Shown piece after piece: positions 63,785 through 64,000 of a DNA stretch of 64,000 nt. The stretch is from the NCBI GenBank assembly GCA_020809705.1, contig CP085833.1:4774001-4838000 (forward strand). Direction: 5' to 3'. Numbering within the stretch: the stretch's first letter is position 1; the number at the start of each line of letters is the position of its first letter. Source of the DNA: Calonectria ilicicola (Eukaryota; Ascomycota; Sordariomycetes; Hypocreales; Nectriaceae). Both the position numbers and the translations under genes were made by a program. Under the pieces are notes generated by a model that was given only the letters and a program-made list of their open reading frames with translations, searched no databases and had not been told where the DNA came from.

Positions 63785-64000
63785 AATGTCATAGTCGATA
63801 TATATCAGTATTCCGACGCGATATGAAGGGGAAGGCGGCTCAACGCTCAACAACCTGAGGATTATTTGGGCAGCAAGACATGGCAATGAAAAAGCGTGTA
63901 TCCACCCGGGGAGGAAATTTCCTGGCATGCTGTCATGGTTCCACCACCACGTGAGCTTGCATTTCAGCCACAAATTCACGGCCTCAGGCGCCACACTCAC

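Larger units (their letters stand above)
42874..64000 (+). mobile_element. Candidate Starship-like giant element (left part only; right end outside window)
   Basis: The proposed left end lies in or just after the 5S-like sequence. The first gene inside is a DUF3435-type tyrosine recombinase reading inward, the normal position of a Starship captain. Downstream genes are orphan or accessory types, base composition is AT-richer and repeats are frequent. No right end or target-site duplication is visible here, so the extent is an inference. The left coordinate is uncertain by several hundred bases. Confidence 0.4.

Overview
This window comes from a filamentous ascomycete (Pezizomycotina, most likely a sordariomycete). 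The evidence is gene structures with many 45-65 bp GT-AG introns carrying CTAAC/CTGAC-type branch sites, a tRNA-Gly with a short intron, NACHT-type NLR, PhoD, GH76, DUF2985 and GT32 families of fungal type, and a DUF3435-type tyrosine recombinase. I cannot name the species.

Layout. 0-10 kb: the 3' part of a secreted DNase I-like phosphodiesterase with a jacalin-like tail, a GH76 mannanase-like gene, a NACHT/TPR NLR and a secreted PhoD-type phosphatase. 10-24 kb: an HSL-type alpha/beta hydrolase, a large GMC-oxidoreductase/alpha-beta-hydrolase fusion, a repeat-bearing spacer, a GT32 mannosyltransferase related to MIPC synthase, and an SRPK-like kinase. 25-31 kb: a Gfo/Idh/MocA dehydrogenase and an F-box protein, leading into a compact cluster at 30-35.6 kb. 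That cluster holds a dehydroquinate-synthase-fold sugar-phosphate cyclase, a COMT-like O-methyltransferase and an ATP-grasp ligase, the three-enzyme set for mycosporines (UV-absorbing metabolites). 37-42.4 kb: a DUF2985 membrane protein head-to-head with a sterol-glucosyltransferase-like gene.

At about 42.8 kb the character changes. A diverged or truncated 5S rRNA sequence is followed within 500 bp by a tyrosine recombinase with zinc fingers (a candidate Starship 'captain') that points right. The remaining 20 kb is AT-richer and sparser, with orphan genes: an F-box/ankyrin protein, a very large zinc-finger/forkhead-like protein whose last exon is easily missed, several unrecognised proteins, and three kinds of diverged tandem repeat. 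I read this as probable giant-transposon cargo whose right end lies outside the window.

A cross-cutting observation: three otherwise well-preserved genes (GH76, NLR, SRPK-like kinase) are each interrupted by exactly one in-frame TAG, with conserved coding sequence continuing in the same frame. In GH76 the TAG sits where the family usually has Trp. Three single TAGs and no frameshifts suggest sexual-stage A-to-I mRNA editing (UAG to UGG) or readthrough as alternatives to simple pseudogenisation.
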